Positions 32,919 through 45,655 of a stretch of 64,000 nt of DNA are shown in pieces (position 1 is the first letter of the stretch; each line of letters opens with the position of its first letter). Both the position numbers and the translations under genes were made by a program. This DNA comes from Silene latifolia (taxonomy: Eukaryota > Streptophyta > Magnoliopsida > Caryophyllales > Caryophyllaceae), in NCBI RefSeq assembly GCF_048544455.1, contig NC_133526.1:1008001-1072000 (forward strand). Direction: 5' to 3'. The notes below the pieces were generated by a model that was not told the DNA's origin, ran no database searches, and saw only the letters and a list, made by a program, of their open reading frames with translations.

Positions 32919-34319
32919 ATGGGCGAAACAATCGAGGACCGAGTGGATGCCTTAGAGGACGCAATCGACGTCAAGCTTCCCAAACTCGAGGGCATCGTTA
33001 TGCGGATGGCTGCGAGCCTCGAGGAGTTGCAAAAGACGGTTTGGGAACTCGAGACGAAGGTGGACGGGTTGGACACCCGCATCCAAGCGATCAGTGGTGC
33101 GATCCCCGATGATCGGGAGGAAGAGATCAATCATCTGCATCGAAAGGTCGAGATGTTAGAGAACACTTGCGCCACGCTCGTGAAAGCGGTGGCCAATGAC
33201 GGGAAATCTGTGGGGAGCCATAAGGTGAAGGCACCTCCACCTCGTGCCTACGATGGGGCGAGGGATTCGAAAGCGGTCGATAACTTTATCTTCGATATGG
33301 AGCAATACTTCCGAGTAAGTGGGCTCGACGAAGACGCGGAAGTTGTCACGACAAGCATGTATCTAGTCGACGATGCCAAGATGTGGTGGAGGGCTAGGTA
33401 CAAGGAAATCGATGCGGGCACGATTACGGTGACATCGTGGGCCGACTTCAAGAAGATCTTGAAGGATCACTTCTACCCCGAGAACACGGAGTTTGTTGCT
33501 CGGAAGAAGTTGAAGGAAATCAAGCACACCAAATCAATCCGGGAATATGTGAGGGAATTCTCAGCGTGCATGCTCGAGATTACCGAAATGTACGAGACCG
33601 ATAGGACATTCGAATTCATTGATGGGTTGAAGAGGTGGGCACAACAGGAGGTCATGAGGCAGAATCCCAAAACTCTGTCTTCGGCCATATCTGCCGCGGA
33701 GCGCCTGCTCGACTTTCACGGGGAGCGAGAGGCACCAAGAGTTGTGACACCAACGGGGAATAATGGTGCGTCACAGAATGGGTACAATGGACAAAGGCCA
33801 CAAAACAGCGCCATTTCAGTTGGGAACAGTCGGTTCCGCTCACAAGGAAGTCAAGCCCAATCGGCGAGCACTACAAACTCGCCCTCAAGCTCGTCTTCGA
33901 AAGCGGGAAACTCTACTGCTTCCACAACGAAGAGACCGTTCGCGTGTTTTGTGTGCAAGGGTCCTCACAAGATGGCCGATTGTCCGAACAAAGCGGAGTT
34001 CAATGCCATGTTCAAGAAGATGCCGAAAGGGGCTCAAGAACGTCTTGATGGAGCGTTGGCCGACTATCACCAAGAGTGTAACGAAGACTCGAGTGATGGT
34101 GAAGACCAACCACGGATGGGCTCACTTCAAAGGATCAGCGCGATGGGGAAGTACGAAGATTCCTCCGCCAAGAAATACAACGGGCTCATGTACGTGGACT
34201 TGATGGCGAATGGGAAGCAAGCACGAGCCTTGATCGACTCGGGCGCCTCCCACAACTTTGTTACGAAAGAGGAAGCTGATCGGTTGGGGCTAGTTCTGCG
34301 GATGCTAACAGCTGCCTAA
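32919..34319 (+). CDS. Gag and start of protease, outer gypsy element
   Basis: ATG 32919 (MGETIEDRVDALED), about 466 residues. An N-terminal coiled coil (LEELQKTVWELETKVDGLDTRI) is followed by the retrotransposon gag domain (FIFDMEQYFRVSGL, WWRARYKEI, WADFKKILKDHFYP, SIREYVREFS). Then come a Ser/Asn-rich linker, a CCHC-like knuckle (CFVCKGPHKMADC, one residue short of the usual spacing) and the protease active site LIDSGASHNFV. The frame leaves protease near GLVLR and stops. The sequence resumes in the +1 frame (DANSCLKPVNGKL), so a one-base shift or a programmed or consensus error near 34293 separates the two. Confidence 0.88.
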   Translation: MGETIEDRVDALEDAIDVKLPKLEGIVMRMAASLEELQKTVWELETKVDGLDTRIQAISGAIPDDREEEINHLHRKVEMLENTCATLVKAVANDGKSVGSHKVKAPPPRAYDGARDSKAVDNFIFDMEQYFRVSGLDEDAEVVTTSMYLVDDAKMWWRARYKEIDAGTITVTSWADFKKILKDHFYPENTEFVARKKLKEIKHTKSIREYVREFSACMLEITEMYETDRTFEFIDGLKRWAQQEVMRQNPKTLSSAISAAERLLDFHGEREAPRVVTPTGNNGASQNGYNGQRPQNSAISVGNSRFRSQGSQAQSASTTNSPSSSSSKAGNSTASTTKRPFACFVCKGPHKMADCPNKAEFNAMFKKMPKGAQERLDGALADYHQECNEDSSDGEDQPRMGSLQRISAMGKYEDSSAKKYNGLMYVDLMANGKQARALIDSGASHNFVTKEEADRLGLVLRMLTAA

Positions 34320-35170
34320 AGCCGGTCAATGGGAAGTTGAGACGCGTCCAAGGAGTGGCTAAGAAGGTCGCAGTCCAAGTGGGTGAGTGGGCAGGGGAGC
34401 TCGACTTCACCACCGTTCCTCTGGATGACTTCAAGTTAGTACTCGGGATGCAGTTCTTTCAGAAAGCATTGGTAGTATTGAAACCGAGTGACAGATCGAT
34501 GCTACTAATGGGGTCTATCGTAGTGAAGACGGTAGACAGCGACGAAGACAAGGGGCAGCATCGAATTTCGGCTATGAGGGTGATACCGACGCCGAAACAA
34601 GGGATGCGACCTTGGAGAATGCCTAAAGGTTCGGTGGAGCCGAGGGCGAACAAGACCCAGGCTAACTACAATGCTAAGTGGCCTGGGGGACGAAAGAAGA
34701 GTCTACCCCCTCACCGAGGAGTAGACAATGAGGGCAGAGATGCCCAAAGAAGTAGGCCTCGTACCATCAGGGGGTCGCGTCGATGTGCTGAATCGACGTC
34801 CTGGTTTGCGGGTCAGTCGACCCAAGAGATAAGGCCTCGTACCATCAGGGGGCCGCGCCGAAATGCTGATTCGGCGTCCTGGAGATCTCACATTCCCTTG
34901 AATGCAGGTGCTGAAGTGACGAGAGACAAGATAAAGGTCCGATGGGACCAGTACTTGAAGGAATCCCGAGAGAGGCCTTTTCAAGCAGCGGCAAAGTGGA
35001 CTTTCCCGAGAGACAAGGAGCACTTGGTGGACTTGGAGAACATGATGTTCGGCAGCTTCTATGTCAAGGACCTCCAACCTATCCTTGAAGGGACGAAGAG
35101 GCCAGTCATTGTTTGGGACGAAGCGCAGATTCAAGCCGAGTTGTACAAGACAATCCCCAACACTGCATGG
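34320..35170 (+). pseudogene. Protease C-terminus and tail ORF, outer gypsy element
   Basis: It continues protease in a second frame (VPLDDFKLVLGMQFFQKALV) and then enters an unusual basic tail. A segment PRTIRGSRRCAESTSW recurs as PRTIRGPRRNADSASW about 80 bases downstream, a degenerate tandem repeat. A further part (VRWDQYLKESRERPFQ, WTFPRDKEHLVDLENMMFG) resembles no retroviral enzyme I know. The frame is cut at NTAW by the nested element and continues from 54556 for about 25 residues to a stop. Confidence 0.65.
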
Positions 35171-37570
35171 TGTAGACACCTCGTTTCTGCACCCCTCGCA
35201 AACCACCCAGTGATGATTGGGCCGCATGTTTGATTCGCGGAACGATTAGTGACAGTTCGTAAGATTATCGTCAAGTGATTGCTCAAATATAAATGTCAAC
35301 CTCTTAGTTGTCATCTACGTGCCGATACGGTCGTTTTGGCGATAATTAGAGTACATTCGAGTCCGGGTCAAAAACCGTCTCCATTTTCTCGATAGTTTAA
35401 AATCCCGAGTCGGAATGTTCCGGAATGTTCCGGATATTTCTATTCCATATTCATCAAATTTTATCTTTTGGCAAATAATATCCCGTAATATTTAAAAGAT
35501 AATCGAATAAATCCGTCCTACCATAACTTAAACGCGGAGATTCTTTCTTAGCGGGAGGAAACCTCACGGGAACAGACGCGGCCCAGTGCTGCGCCTCTTC
35601 CAAGAGACGCAGTGGCTGCTGCGCCTCTTCCCAGGCCCTTCTTTGCATGATTTACGTATCTTTTTTATATCTTTCCGAGATTCACTTCCAAAGAGTCTCC
35701 GAAACCCTATTCCTTCACGTGATTAGTATAAATAGGAGCCTTCGTTCCTCATATTTCTCACGCGAGTGTCCGCCCTTCTCTTCTCCCTTTGCATTCTAGA
35801 CTTCGTTCTTACTAATTGGCGCCTACGTGCTTGGACTTCCGACCACGTAAGCTCGGATCTTTCCGGGTACCAGCCTCTCCGTTGCATGACCGACCAATTT
35901 GACCAACTACACTTAATCAACTTTAATTAATCAATCGTTTTCCTCTTACGAGGGCACTCTTTCCTTGCATTCGCGTCGAGCATTCACTAATCGATCTTCT
36001 TAGTTCTTCTCGTTCCGTCAACATGTAAGTCTGAGGGTGTATAATTCCTTTTGTTTATTGCATTTAATTACTGTATAACAATTGTAAGGTTTATGTCGAA
36101 AGCACCTCATTAAAACCGATTTCTAAAAACCGTCTTTAAAACCTGTTTTGCGGATTTCCAGTAGACAGACAGTCGAGAAAAGACGCAGCAACTGCTGCGC
36201 CTCTTCAAAGGAGCGCAGCACCTGCTGCGCCTCTTTGTGAGGCTGCCGCAGTTCCTGCTTCTTTTCTTCTTCCTCCGTCCTCTGCAATTCGTATCAAATT
36301 TATTTGTTTTGTTTGTTCGTCTGTTAATTCTCCGTCATAAAATCATAATAATTAGCATGTATATTGTATCATATATTTCATCATTCATTCACATGTTTAA
36401 TTCATCTAATCCGACTTAAATCCCAAGTAATTCATATTTGCGGGTTTTCGTCACTAATATTCAATTCGAGTTCTAGGGATTCAATTCGTTCATGTTGAGT
36501 TTCTGGGATTCATTGTTGATATATTTTTCATCATGTTCATTGTTAATCCGCCATCAATTCATCATGTTTAGTTAATTATTCGCTTGTTTGGTTCGTTCAT
36601 TAACATCGACCCTTCACATGTTTAATCTGTCTTTGTCTCCGTTTCATCCATGTTTATTGTTTTTATGACTCAATCATATGTTAAATAATCTGTAAATCAC
36701 TTTCATCCGAATAAATAATTAAATCAATCCATTAAATTCACCAATTAACGTTAACAATTGCAGTTCCGGCTTCACAGTCAGAGTTCGTCCTTGGAACAGA
36801 CGCAGAATCGGCTAACGCGCCTCTTCCAAAGGGCGCGATTGCTCTCTTCTTTGTTCGGGGCGACTTCGTCCCTGAACTCCTTTTCTGCCTTGACCTAGAT
36901 TAATTAGTTTACGTATCAATTAACTAATATTCGTAATATCGCTAATTCCTGTTCGTTAATTTGTTATTTTATTCTTTTGTTCCTTTTTATCAAATTATCC
37001 GTTTTAAAGGTATTTTCGACATAAACCGCCTAATCCAATGTAATTAATGTAACTTCCATTATTGTAATTTATTTATTTCATTGTTTTGTATGCTTCCACA
37101 TGTAATTCAATATTAAATCCTATTTCGACCCTAATTGTTTGCTAATTAATTGTTAACCGACTTAGCTAATTTCACATGTTAGGGTTAATCTATTGGATGT
37201 TGCATTGCATGCATATAGCCGACGATATATCGAGTACGAATAAACTCCCTAATCATTAGTAGAGGCCGCTATCGAGGCGGGCGGGATTAGGTGTTCGATC
37301 AAAAGAGCTTCCTAATACGTACCCTCACCCCTTACTCCAGATCTCCGTGAGCACCCGTGTTCATTGGCATCCGCGAGAGTCATTCTAGACATAGAATGCT
37401 AAGGGTAACGATTGCTTAGTGTTCATGTCACTACTTTGTGTCTTGACATGACACGAGGTATTCGAACGGTTCCAATTTCCCACAAAAATTGGTGGCGACT
37501 CCATACAAAATGCAAACGCTTGTTTTCGAGCCCCTTCACTCCCAAGCGCCCCGTGGGGCGGCCCGCTCCA
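35171..37570 (+). repeat. 5' LTR of the Tat element
   Basis: About 2.4 kb, starting TGTAGACACC. TATA box TATAAATA at 35727-35734. It holds three copies of a GC-rich palindrome module (about 35573-35632, 36180-36236 and 36797-36850). The end at 37570 is inferred by comparison with the 3' LTR and from the primer site. Confidence 0.85.
35727..35734 (+). promoter_or_regulatory. TATA box of the Tat LTR promoter
   Basis: GATTAGTATAAATAGGAGC context. A nearly identical context (TTAGTATAAATAGAAGC) occurs on the minus strand at about 47290-47306, upstream of the antisense DUF7745-like gene. Confidence 0.65.
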
Positions 37571-37574
37571 CGGT

Positions 37575-37592
37575 TTGGCGACTCCGCTGGGG
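37575..37592 (+). other. Primer binding site (tRNA-Arg type) of the Tat element
   Basis: TGGCGACTCCGCTGGGGA, the primer-site type used by Tat/Ogre elements, just after the 5' LTR. Confidence 0.75.
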
Positions 37593-38369
37593 ATATACAC
37601 TTACGTGTAGCTAGGGTGAAACTTGAACAAGGTTAGGGAATAAATTTGTGCAAGACAATTGTCGGTTCTCATAACTCGGTCTTCCTAGACCGTTTAATTC
37701 GGCCTTCCTAGGCCCAACCCAACCTATTCGACCAATCGTCCCGTCTAAACGGTCCTAATTCTTATTTGGGCCTAAGGATGGATAGCGGTTGACGTCATCC
37801 ATACCATGGTGCTTACTCTTGTTTGTATCAAGGGCCTTCACTACTTGAGGAAATGGACTAGGAATCGGCCTTACTCTTGTTTGGCACGAGCCTCTCCACA
37901 GACTTCGGGTTTGATGGTTCGGTATGGCAACCCACCCTTTAAACCAAAACCCTTCTAAAAGCACTCAGCATCCCGTTATAATGCTTGTATAAATGTGTAA
38001 AACTCTACATGATCACCATCTCTAAACAAAACTATGACAAATTTTCAAAAATCAAAACCCAATTTCAAATCAAGAATTTCGAAATAAAGGCCTTCAATTA
38101 GCGCAAAATCCGGTCAAAACTCTGTCCGTTTGTCGTGTCAAAATTCGGGCCACAAGCCCATTTCAAAACCTCACTTCGAGTCCACTCCTACAACTACACT
38201 ACAGTTGGCTAGGACACACATTTTCAAAGACCTTGTCTTTCTTCAAAACTCACTCAACACAAGTGGCACACACCCACTTCACGAGTCAAAACTTTTCCTC
38301 TTTTAGCAAGTGTGATAGAATGGTCGATTGTGTTTTGATTCGTCGCCGATCTCTTACTCAGTTTTCAAG
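37593..38369 (+). other. Untranslated leader of the Tat element
   Basis: No long open frame. It is pyrimidine- and CA-rich and leads directly to the gag ATG. Confidence 0.6.
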
Positions 38370-39611
38370 ATGCCTGGGTCAAGTGATGATACGAACCTCC
38401 AGCAAATTCAAGAAAGTAATGATCGAATCCTAGCCGCGCTAGCCCAAATGCAAGTTACCCAAAACCAAACCTATGACCGCCTCGAGCTCATCGAAGGCCG
38501 TATCTTTGACGTAGAGGGAAGGTTGCCTCCCATTAAAGGTGAAGTACTACAATTTTCCGATGACGAGTCTAAGGATGAGAATCCTCTCATGGGGACGACC
38601 GCAGCTGAGAAAAGGCTCCAATACCTAGAGGAGCAATTGATGTACCTTAAAGGAGATGACATTTACAGGGAGAACAATCGTAAGTATGAAGCCGTCAATT
38701 CCAAATTGCCCACTAACTTTAGCATGACGGATATCCCTAAATTCAAGGGACATGAGAACCCTTTGAACCATATCCGTGCCTTCAAGGATTACATGTCTAT
38801 CAAAGGCATCAAACCCGAGATGTTCTTAAGGATCTTTCCTTCATCTCTCGACACCATCCCAAAGCAATGGTTCTACACTTTAGATCACAAAAAGGTCGCT
38901 ACTTGGGAGGACGCCGCGATCGAATTCTCAAAACAATACGCGGATAATGCCGAGATCCAAGTCAATATGCGCACTCTAGAGGTTCTTACCCAGAATGACA
39001 AAGAAGGATTCACCGACTTTCTAAGTAGGTGGAGGAAGACTAGTACTCAACTAGTAGAACGCCCGGATGAGGCCACTCTTGTGGAGAAATTCGTGGACAA
39101 TCTCAAGCCCATATATGCCAACCATTTGAGATATCAAAACATCAAGACTTTCAAAGACTTAACCGTGTTAGGGACACGAATTGAAGATGACATCCGCAAA
39201 GGACTCTTGTCCAAAACGGTAGGTCGAGGATATCAAGGGTCCACAAGTCGTTCATACGGCTCTACTAGCAAGACCGACGAAGTTAACCTTCTCGAACCAT
39301 CCAAGAAAACTAGCCCACCAAGGAAGTTCACAAACCTTGGGGATACATACTCCAATGCTCTAAAAAGGCTAGTGAAGCAAGGCAAACTCCAACCCATTGG
39401 ACCTACTCCCGAGCCCGAAAGGAAGTCCAAATTCTGGGACGAAAATTCCTACTGTGAATACCATAGGGGTAAGGGGCACGACACCGAAAAATGCTACAAG
39501 TTGAAACACGTGCTTCAAGATATGATCGAAGATGGTCGACTTCCAATTCCACCAGGAGGTAAGCCTAATAACACTCGAGAATCCTCTTGGAGTTCTAGTA
39601 ATTACAAGTGA
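38370..39611 (+). CDS. Gag of the Tat element
   Basis: ATG 38370 (MPGSSDDTNLQQ), 413 residues. An N-terminal coiled coil is followed by the gag core (PKFKGHENPLNHIRAFKDYM, FYTLDHKKVATWEDAAIEF, FTDFLSRWRKTSTQL). A Tat-type zinc motif lies near the C-terminus (CEYHRGKGHDTEKCYKLKH). Gag forms the particle and binds element RNA. The frame ends in SWSSSNYK. The next frame overlaps it in another register, starting near 39532. Confidence 0.88.
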   Translation: MPGSSDDTNLQQIQESNDRILAALAQMQVTQNQTYDRLELIEGRIFDVEGRLPPIKGEVLQFSDDESKDENPLMGTTAAEKRLQYLEEQLMYLKGDDIYRENNRKYEAVNSKLPTNFSMTDIPKFKGHENPLNHIRAFKDYMSIKGIKPEMFLRIFPSSLDTIPKQWFYTLDHKKVATWEDAAIEFSKQYADNAEIQVNMRTLEVLTQNDKEGFTDFLSRWRKTSTQLVERPDEATLVEKFVDNLKPIYANHLRYQNIKTFKDLTVLGTRIEDDIRKGLLSKTVGRGYQGSTSRSYGSTSKTDEVNLLEPSKKTSPPRKFTNLGDTYSNALKRLVKQGKLQPIGPTPEPERKSKFWDENSYCEYHRGKGHDTEKCYKLKHVLQDMIEDGRLPIPPGGKPNNTRESSWSSSNYK

Positions 39612-42600
39612 TGAATCTACCTTAGATTGCTCACATCTCATTTCTCCCGCCGAGGATGAAATCCATGCAATTGAGAAAGAAAGACCCTACTCTACCATCT
39701 CCCCTACCATTTCCGACTTCATCGCCTGGGCAAGGAGTGTAGATAGACAAGTGTGGGAATTAGAAAGCATGGTAATGATCTTGCGCGATCCCAATGCAAC
39801 ACCTAAAGAACGCGTACCATTGATCTTCTCTCAAAATGCTACTATGCAAGAAGTCATCACCGTGGTCGATAAACTAGTCGATCAAATCATACAACTAGAA
39901 AGTGACATTATGAGGATGAAGGAACTAGCCGCGATCAATGGAGTTTGGGCCGATGACGATGAAGACGAATATCTCATTGAAAACTCTTTAGTCAAAGAAA
40001 TAGTCCAAAATGGCGAAGACCAAGATGTGTATCACCTAACTCGCTCGGGTCGTCCATACCAAAGCACTACTCAAAACGGTCCCACCAATGTCATCACACC
40101 AAATGACAACGAAGATGACCCCACTGATCATTTGCTCAAGCAATTACAAAAAACCAAGGCTGATCTTTCGGTCTGGCAACTAGTGGCAAGCTCATTTCCA
40201 CACCGCCAAGCTTTACTGCAAGCTTTGGCCAAATTGAATGTGGCACATAACTCTACTCCTGAAGATGTAGTCAACTTGGTCTTCCAAGAATCCCCGAAAC
40301 TAAGTAATCCCATTACTTTTTCGGATGAAGACTTGCCACCTTTTGGCGCCAGTCACAACCTTGCTCTATACATCACCGTCATCTGTCTAAAGAAGAATGT
40401 GCCAATGACCTTGGTAGATGATGGCTCATGGTCAACGTCATACCCCTCAAAACGGCACACAAACTAGGCATGAGAGAGTCGGACTGGACTCCTACAAATC
40501 AAGGTGTACGTGCATATGACGGTACACGACGAAAAGTGGTAGGACTTGCTAACCTGACCATAGCAACAGGACCAATCGAACGAAAGGTTAACTTCCAAAT
40601 AGTGGACATCGAAGCTTCATTCAACATACTTCTGGGAAGGCCTTGGATTCATGCTTCTAAAGCGAAGAACATCCACCCTTCATCAAAAGATCAAGATCCC
40701 ACTAAATGGCAAAGTTGTGACAATCACTTCGTCACCCATTAAGGCCATAATCGAGAAGCAATCAAATAATCAAGTCCTTGCGGATCCCATATACGAACTT
40801 GGGGGCTTCCAAAGTGTAAATGTCATAGAAAGTGAGTTGGCACCCTTATACTATAATCCCTACTCCAACTTGGTGGTCAACCACATTCTCAAAAACCAGG
40901 GATACTTCCCTGGAATACCTTTGAACCCAGTTCGGAAAAACACCTTCGCGCCATACAAGAAAGGCAACTCATCGAGAATACCACTTGGACTAGGATACAA
41001 ACCCACAACAGAAGAAGTTCTCGAAATGCTCGCCCAAGTCCAAAACCGCAAGTATGTAGGAGTCCAAATGAGGCCATATCTCCCTACCTTGAATGGATAC
41101 TTCGTTCAAGAAGGAAGTTCGGAACTCTTTCATGGATTTCCCGAACCTTGGCATTACCTCGAGAAGAAGTTAGCCGAATCGAGATCTTTCACGATTGCTA
41201 CTTCATCCCTCCGAAACGGTTCCTACCGTCAAAACCCGTCAAGCACCTTGCTTAGACGAACAAGCTGTTAGCCTCCTGTTTGGAGAGGACCGATTTGTTA
41301 GGGCCGCGCAGGATGAGATCATTACTACGATACTTCAAGACGATCGCTTCAACCCCACCGCATTGATCACGAAATCGACACCAAGCGGCGAAAAAGGGTG
41401 GAGAAAATCAATCAAATGGACCAACAGTCAAGGAAGACTCTTCAAGCTCACCACTGGAGAAGGAGAGATGTTCAAAGAAGAACCAGAAGACGACGAATTC
41501 GAATCAGAGTCGGAGTCGGAGTCAGAGTCTAGAGGAGTCATTAGAGAGTCTACTCCTGTCGTCATCCCCACTCCCCTCGTTTCTCCTAGCTTATTTTCGA
41601 GTAGTCACGGTAGTTCGGGAAATGCCCCAATTATCGTCCTTTGCCGCCACTATCCTTGGATCAGTTGGCTTCTTTGTTTCAACTTTACTCAAATCTTAAT
41701 ATGAATAAATCAGGTTCTGCTTACTCTTTGCGTTATCTTGAGTGCAATTCTGTTTATGATGATACTGAGGATGACCAAGACCCAGACTTGACCGAAATAC
41801 CTCCCTACAAAGAAATACTACAGGAAGGGGAAGGGGGACCTGTAATTGAGGACACCGAACCCATCAACGTGGGAACTGAACTAGAACCCAAAGAACTTAG
41901 GATAGGGACTACCTTGAGCTCAACCGAAAGAACCGATTTCATAGACCTCCTAAATGAATTCAAAGACGTTTTCGCTTGGTCCTACAAAGACATGCCAGGG
42001 ATCGACAGGGATATCGCCGAACATAGAATTCCGATTAAGCCAGGTTTCAAACCCGTGAAATGGAAAGCTTCGACGAATGAGAACAGAGTGGGCTCTAAAG
42101 ATTAAGGAAGAAGTTGACAAACAATTCAAAGCCGGGTTCATCAAAGTTTCCGAGTATTCTGACTGGGTAGCTAACATAGTACCCGTGCCCAAAAAGGATG
42201 GGAGAATCCGAGTTTGTGTTGACTTTAGGGATTTGAACAAAGCAAGCCCAAAAGACGACTTCCCTCTACCTCACATCGACATATTGGTAGACAATACTGC
42301 AGACCATGCATTACTATCCTTCATGGATGGATATGCGGGTTACAACCAAATCAAAATGGCCATGGAAGACATGCATAAAACCGCGTTCGTCACCCAATGG
42401 GGAACCTATTGCTATACAGTAATGCCGTTCGGATTGATCAACGCCGGAGCTACATACCAACGCACCGCGACTACGCTTCTACATGACATGATGCATAAAG
42501 AAGTCGAGGTATATGTAGACGACATGATTGTCAAATCCAAGGAAAGAGAGGGACATATTGCGAACCTTCGCAAGTTTTTCGCAAGGCTACGGAAGTACAA

Positions 42601-45117
42601 TATGAGACTCAACCCTCAAAAGTGCACATTCGGGGTGACATCTGGCAAACTCCTAGGGTACGTCGTTAGCCAACGAGGCATAGAAATAGATCCTTCCAAA
42701 ATCAAAGCTTTGATCGAAATGCCACAACCTCAAACAGAAAAAAAAGAAGTCGAGGGATTCCTGGGAAAAGTGCAATACATAAGTCGATTCATATCGAAAC
42801 TTACGATGATTTGCGAGCCTATCTTCAAGAAGCTCAAGAAAACAGATCACACCATGTGGGACGACGACTGTCAAAAGGCATTCGACAGAATCAAGGAGAT
42901 ATTGGCTAAACCACCAGTGCTCATGCCACCACAACGAGATCAACCTCTTGGTTTATATCTCACAGTAACTGAAACTGCCATGGGTGCTATGCTAGCTCAA
43001 ACTGTAGGAAGTGAAGAAAGAGCTATTTACTATCTAAGTAAGAAGTTCTTGGAATATGAGTGCAAATATTCACAACTCGAAAAGACATGCCTCGCTCTTG
43101 TGTGGGCAACAAAGAAGCTACGTCATTACATGCTTAGCTACTCTGTCAAGATATTCTCCAAAATGGATCCAGTCAAATACCTCTTCGAGAAACCCGTTCT
43201 CAACGGACGTCTGGCAAGATGGACCATGATGCTCTCCGAATTTGACCTCAAATACGTGCCACTGAAAGTAATAAAGGGTCGCGCCGTCGCCGAATTCTTC
43301 GCAGAAAATCCCATCAACGACGCACAAACCATAGATACTTGGTCATTTCCCGACGAGGATATACTTCAAACTGATGTAGACTCTTGGGATCTATACTTTG
43401 ATGGAGCATCAAACCTAAGAGGATTTGGGATAGGAGTGTTGCTCATTTCTCCCGAAGGTGAGCATACACCAATCTTTGTCAAACTCGACTTCGAGGTGAC
43501 AAACAACGCTGCAGAGTATGAAGCTTGTCTCATTGGACTACAAGCGGCAGTTAGCTTAGGTATCAAAAACCTACGAGTGCATGGGGATTCGTCACTGATC
43601 ATCAACCAAATTACGGGATCCTGGAAAATCCGAAGTGAAAGCCTTGCACCCTATCAGGCCAGGATAGACCAAGTGGCTCAATTCTTTGATCATGTAACCT
43701 ACTTACACCTACCTCGAGAGGAAAATCAATTTGCAGACGCTCTTGCGAAACTTGCATCTTTGATAAACATGCCAGATTACATGATGGAAATGCCTTTGTG
43801 TATTGAACGACGGTCGGAGCCGGCATATGTCCATCGAGTTACCGATGAAGAAGAAATCGCACAAGAACCCTGGTTCCAAGCAATCCTAAACTTCAAGCTT
43901 AACGGTACCTATCCGCCAGAAATGGACAAAAGGGGACAACGACCTATACGCCTACTAGCTTCCCAATACATCCTAATGCAAGGAGAATTGTACAAAAGAA
44001 CACCTCTTGGTGTAGTCCTACGTTGCCTTGATCATTCACAGGCACGAAAAGTAATGGAAGAAGTCCACGACGGAGAATGCGGTCCTCACATGAGTGGACC
44101 TATGATGGCAAAGAAAATCACACGTCTAGGGTACTATTGGACCACAATGGAATCCGATTGCATCAAATATGTGAGGCATTGCCACAACTGTCAAATCTTC
44201 GGGAACGTACAACACGTCCCTCCTTCGTTGCTCTATACAATGACATCTCCTTGGCCATTCTCCGCATGGGGAATTGATATAATTGGGAAAATAACCCCAG
44301 CCGGAACAGGAGGTCACTGTTTTATCCTAGTAGCGATTGACTACTTCACCAAGTGGGTAGAAGCGGCTTCTTACACCGCTCTTACAGCTAAAAATGTGGC
44401 AAAGTTCATACAAAACAACATCATCTGTCGGTATGGTTGCCCGCATGAGATCATCAGCGATAATGGGTCCCACTTCCAAGCCGAAACCGAACAATTGCTA
44501 GCCAAATACAAGATCAAGCATCATCACTCCTCGCCCTATCGACCGCAGACTAACGGCGCGGTAGAGGCGGCTAACAAAAATGTCGTCACGATCCTCAAGA
44601 AAATGACTGACAATTATAGAGATTGGCCAAGCAAAATACCCTTCGCTTTGTGGGGGTATCGTACATCAGTCAGGACGCCCACCGGGCTACTCCTTTCTAT
44701 TTGACCTACGGCATGGAAGCCGTACAACCAGTTGAGCTAGAAATACCATCCTTGCGTATTCTACTAGAAAGTCAAATCCCGGAAGCCGATTGGAAAAGGG
44801 ATAGATACGAAGAACTCATCCTCTTGGATGAACGTAGGCTACGTGCCTTACATAATGTCCAAACATATCAAGCACGTATCAAACGAGCTTTCAACAAAAG
44901 AGTTAGGCCAAGAAACATCAAAGAAGGAGATTTAGTTCTCAAATCGGTTAGAGCTCTTTTACCTGTCGACCCGAGAGGGAAATTCAAACCTAATTGGGCC
45001 GGACCATATCTAGTCAAATCCATACTCCCAGGGGGTGCGGTTAGAATCACAGACCTGGATGGAAATGAGTTTTCAAACCCCACAAATCTCGACCAACTGA
45101 AACGGTACTATGCCTAG
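39612..45117 (+). pseudogene. Pol of the Tat element: protease, RT, RNase H, aRNH, integrase (frameshifted)
   Basis: Protease: DDGS...VNVIPLKTAHKLG and NILLGRPWIHASKAK (40410-40680), with a register change at about 40428. A Glu/Ser repeat lies near 41500-41530. RT 42070-42900: VCVDFRDLNKASPKD, MPFGLINAGATYQR and YVDD at 42512-42523. The first RNase H is degenerate (LTVTETAMGAML, catalytic Asp replaced). The second RNase H keeps DGAS, the E of NNAAEYEA, HGDS and the D of FADALA (43390-43750). Integrase has H-x4-H (HDGECGPH), CHNC and D-D-E residues (GIDIIG, SDNGSHF, NGAVEAA). Further shifts at about 42066 (before LRRMRTEW) and 44683 (after TPTG) break the frame. The C-terminal part (44700-45117) ends LDQLKRYYA. 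Each shift is about one base, so some could be consensus errors. Confidence 0.9.
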
Positions 45118-45655
45118 ATAGAACAAAACGCGCCTCGCGTAAACCCACGTGTCGCTCTTGTGGCACTAAATAAACGGCCCCTGGCCTATTTGAATGTCAC
45201 TACGCTCTTGCATCTTGGCAAACTTGTCATCCTCATATCATCAAACAAACTGAATTCGCACCTCCAGAGTAAGCAAAGCTCATGCTTGTTTTCTATGTTC
45301 ATTACAAGCTCTTGCTTCGAACAATTATTCTTTTACATTTACTCGAACTACGCGCAAGGGTTTGATTTCGCTTTCTTTAAGTGAATACGTAGGCAATCCT
45401 TCACCGGATTCAACCCGCCATTATATATAAAATAAATGTAAATAGAAGGACATTTGCATCGCATCTGAAATTCGACAAGAATAATTAAAGAAAATGCCAA
45501 CGGTTTCATAACCATTTAACCTCTTTTATTTCATTCAATTTCTAATAATAATAGTACGACAAATAATAAAAATAGATAGGCTAGGATTCTAAAAATCCCT
45601 CCTTTTTATTACAACAATAATAATAATAATCAAATAATAATAACTAAGACTTGGG
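45118..45655 (+). other. Spacer between pol and the antisense DUF7745-like gene
   Basis: Pol and the antisense gene converge here. No frame is recognised. TAA-type microsatellite patches lie at about 45545-45645. Probably the 3' flanks of both transcription units. Confidence 0.5.

Noticed and set aside
34703-35227. 174-residue antisense frame over the outer gypsy tail
   Set aside because: A shadow of the sense frame, caused by the GC-rich tandem repeat.
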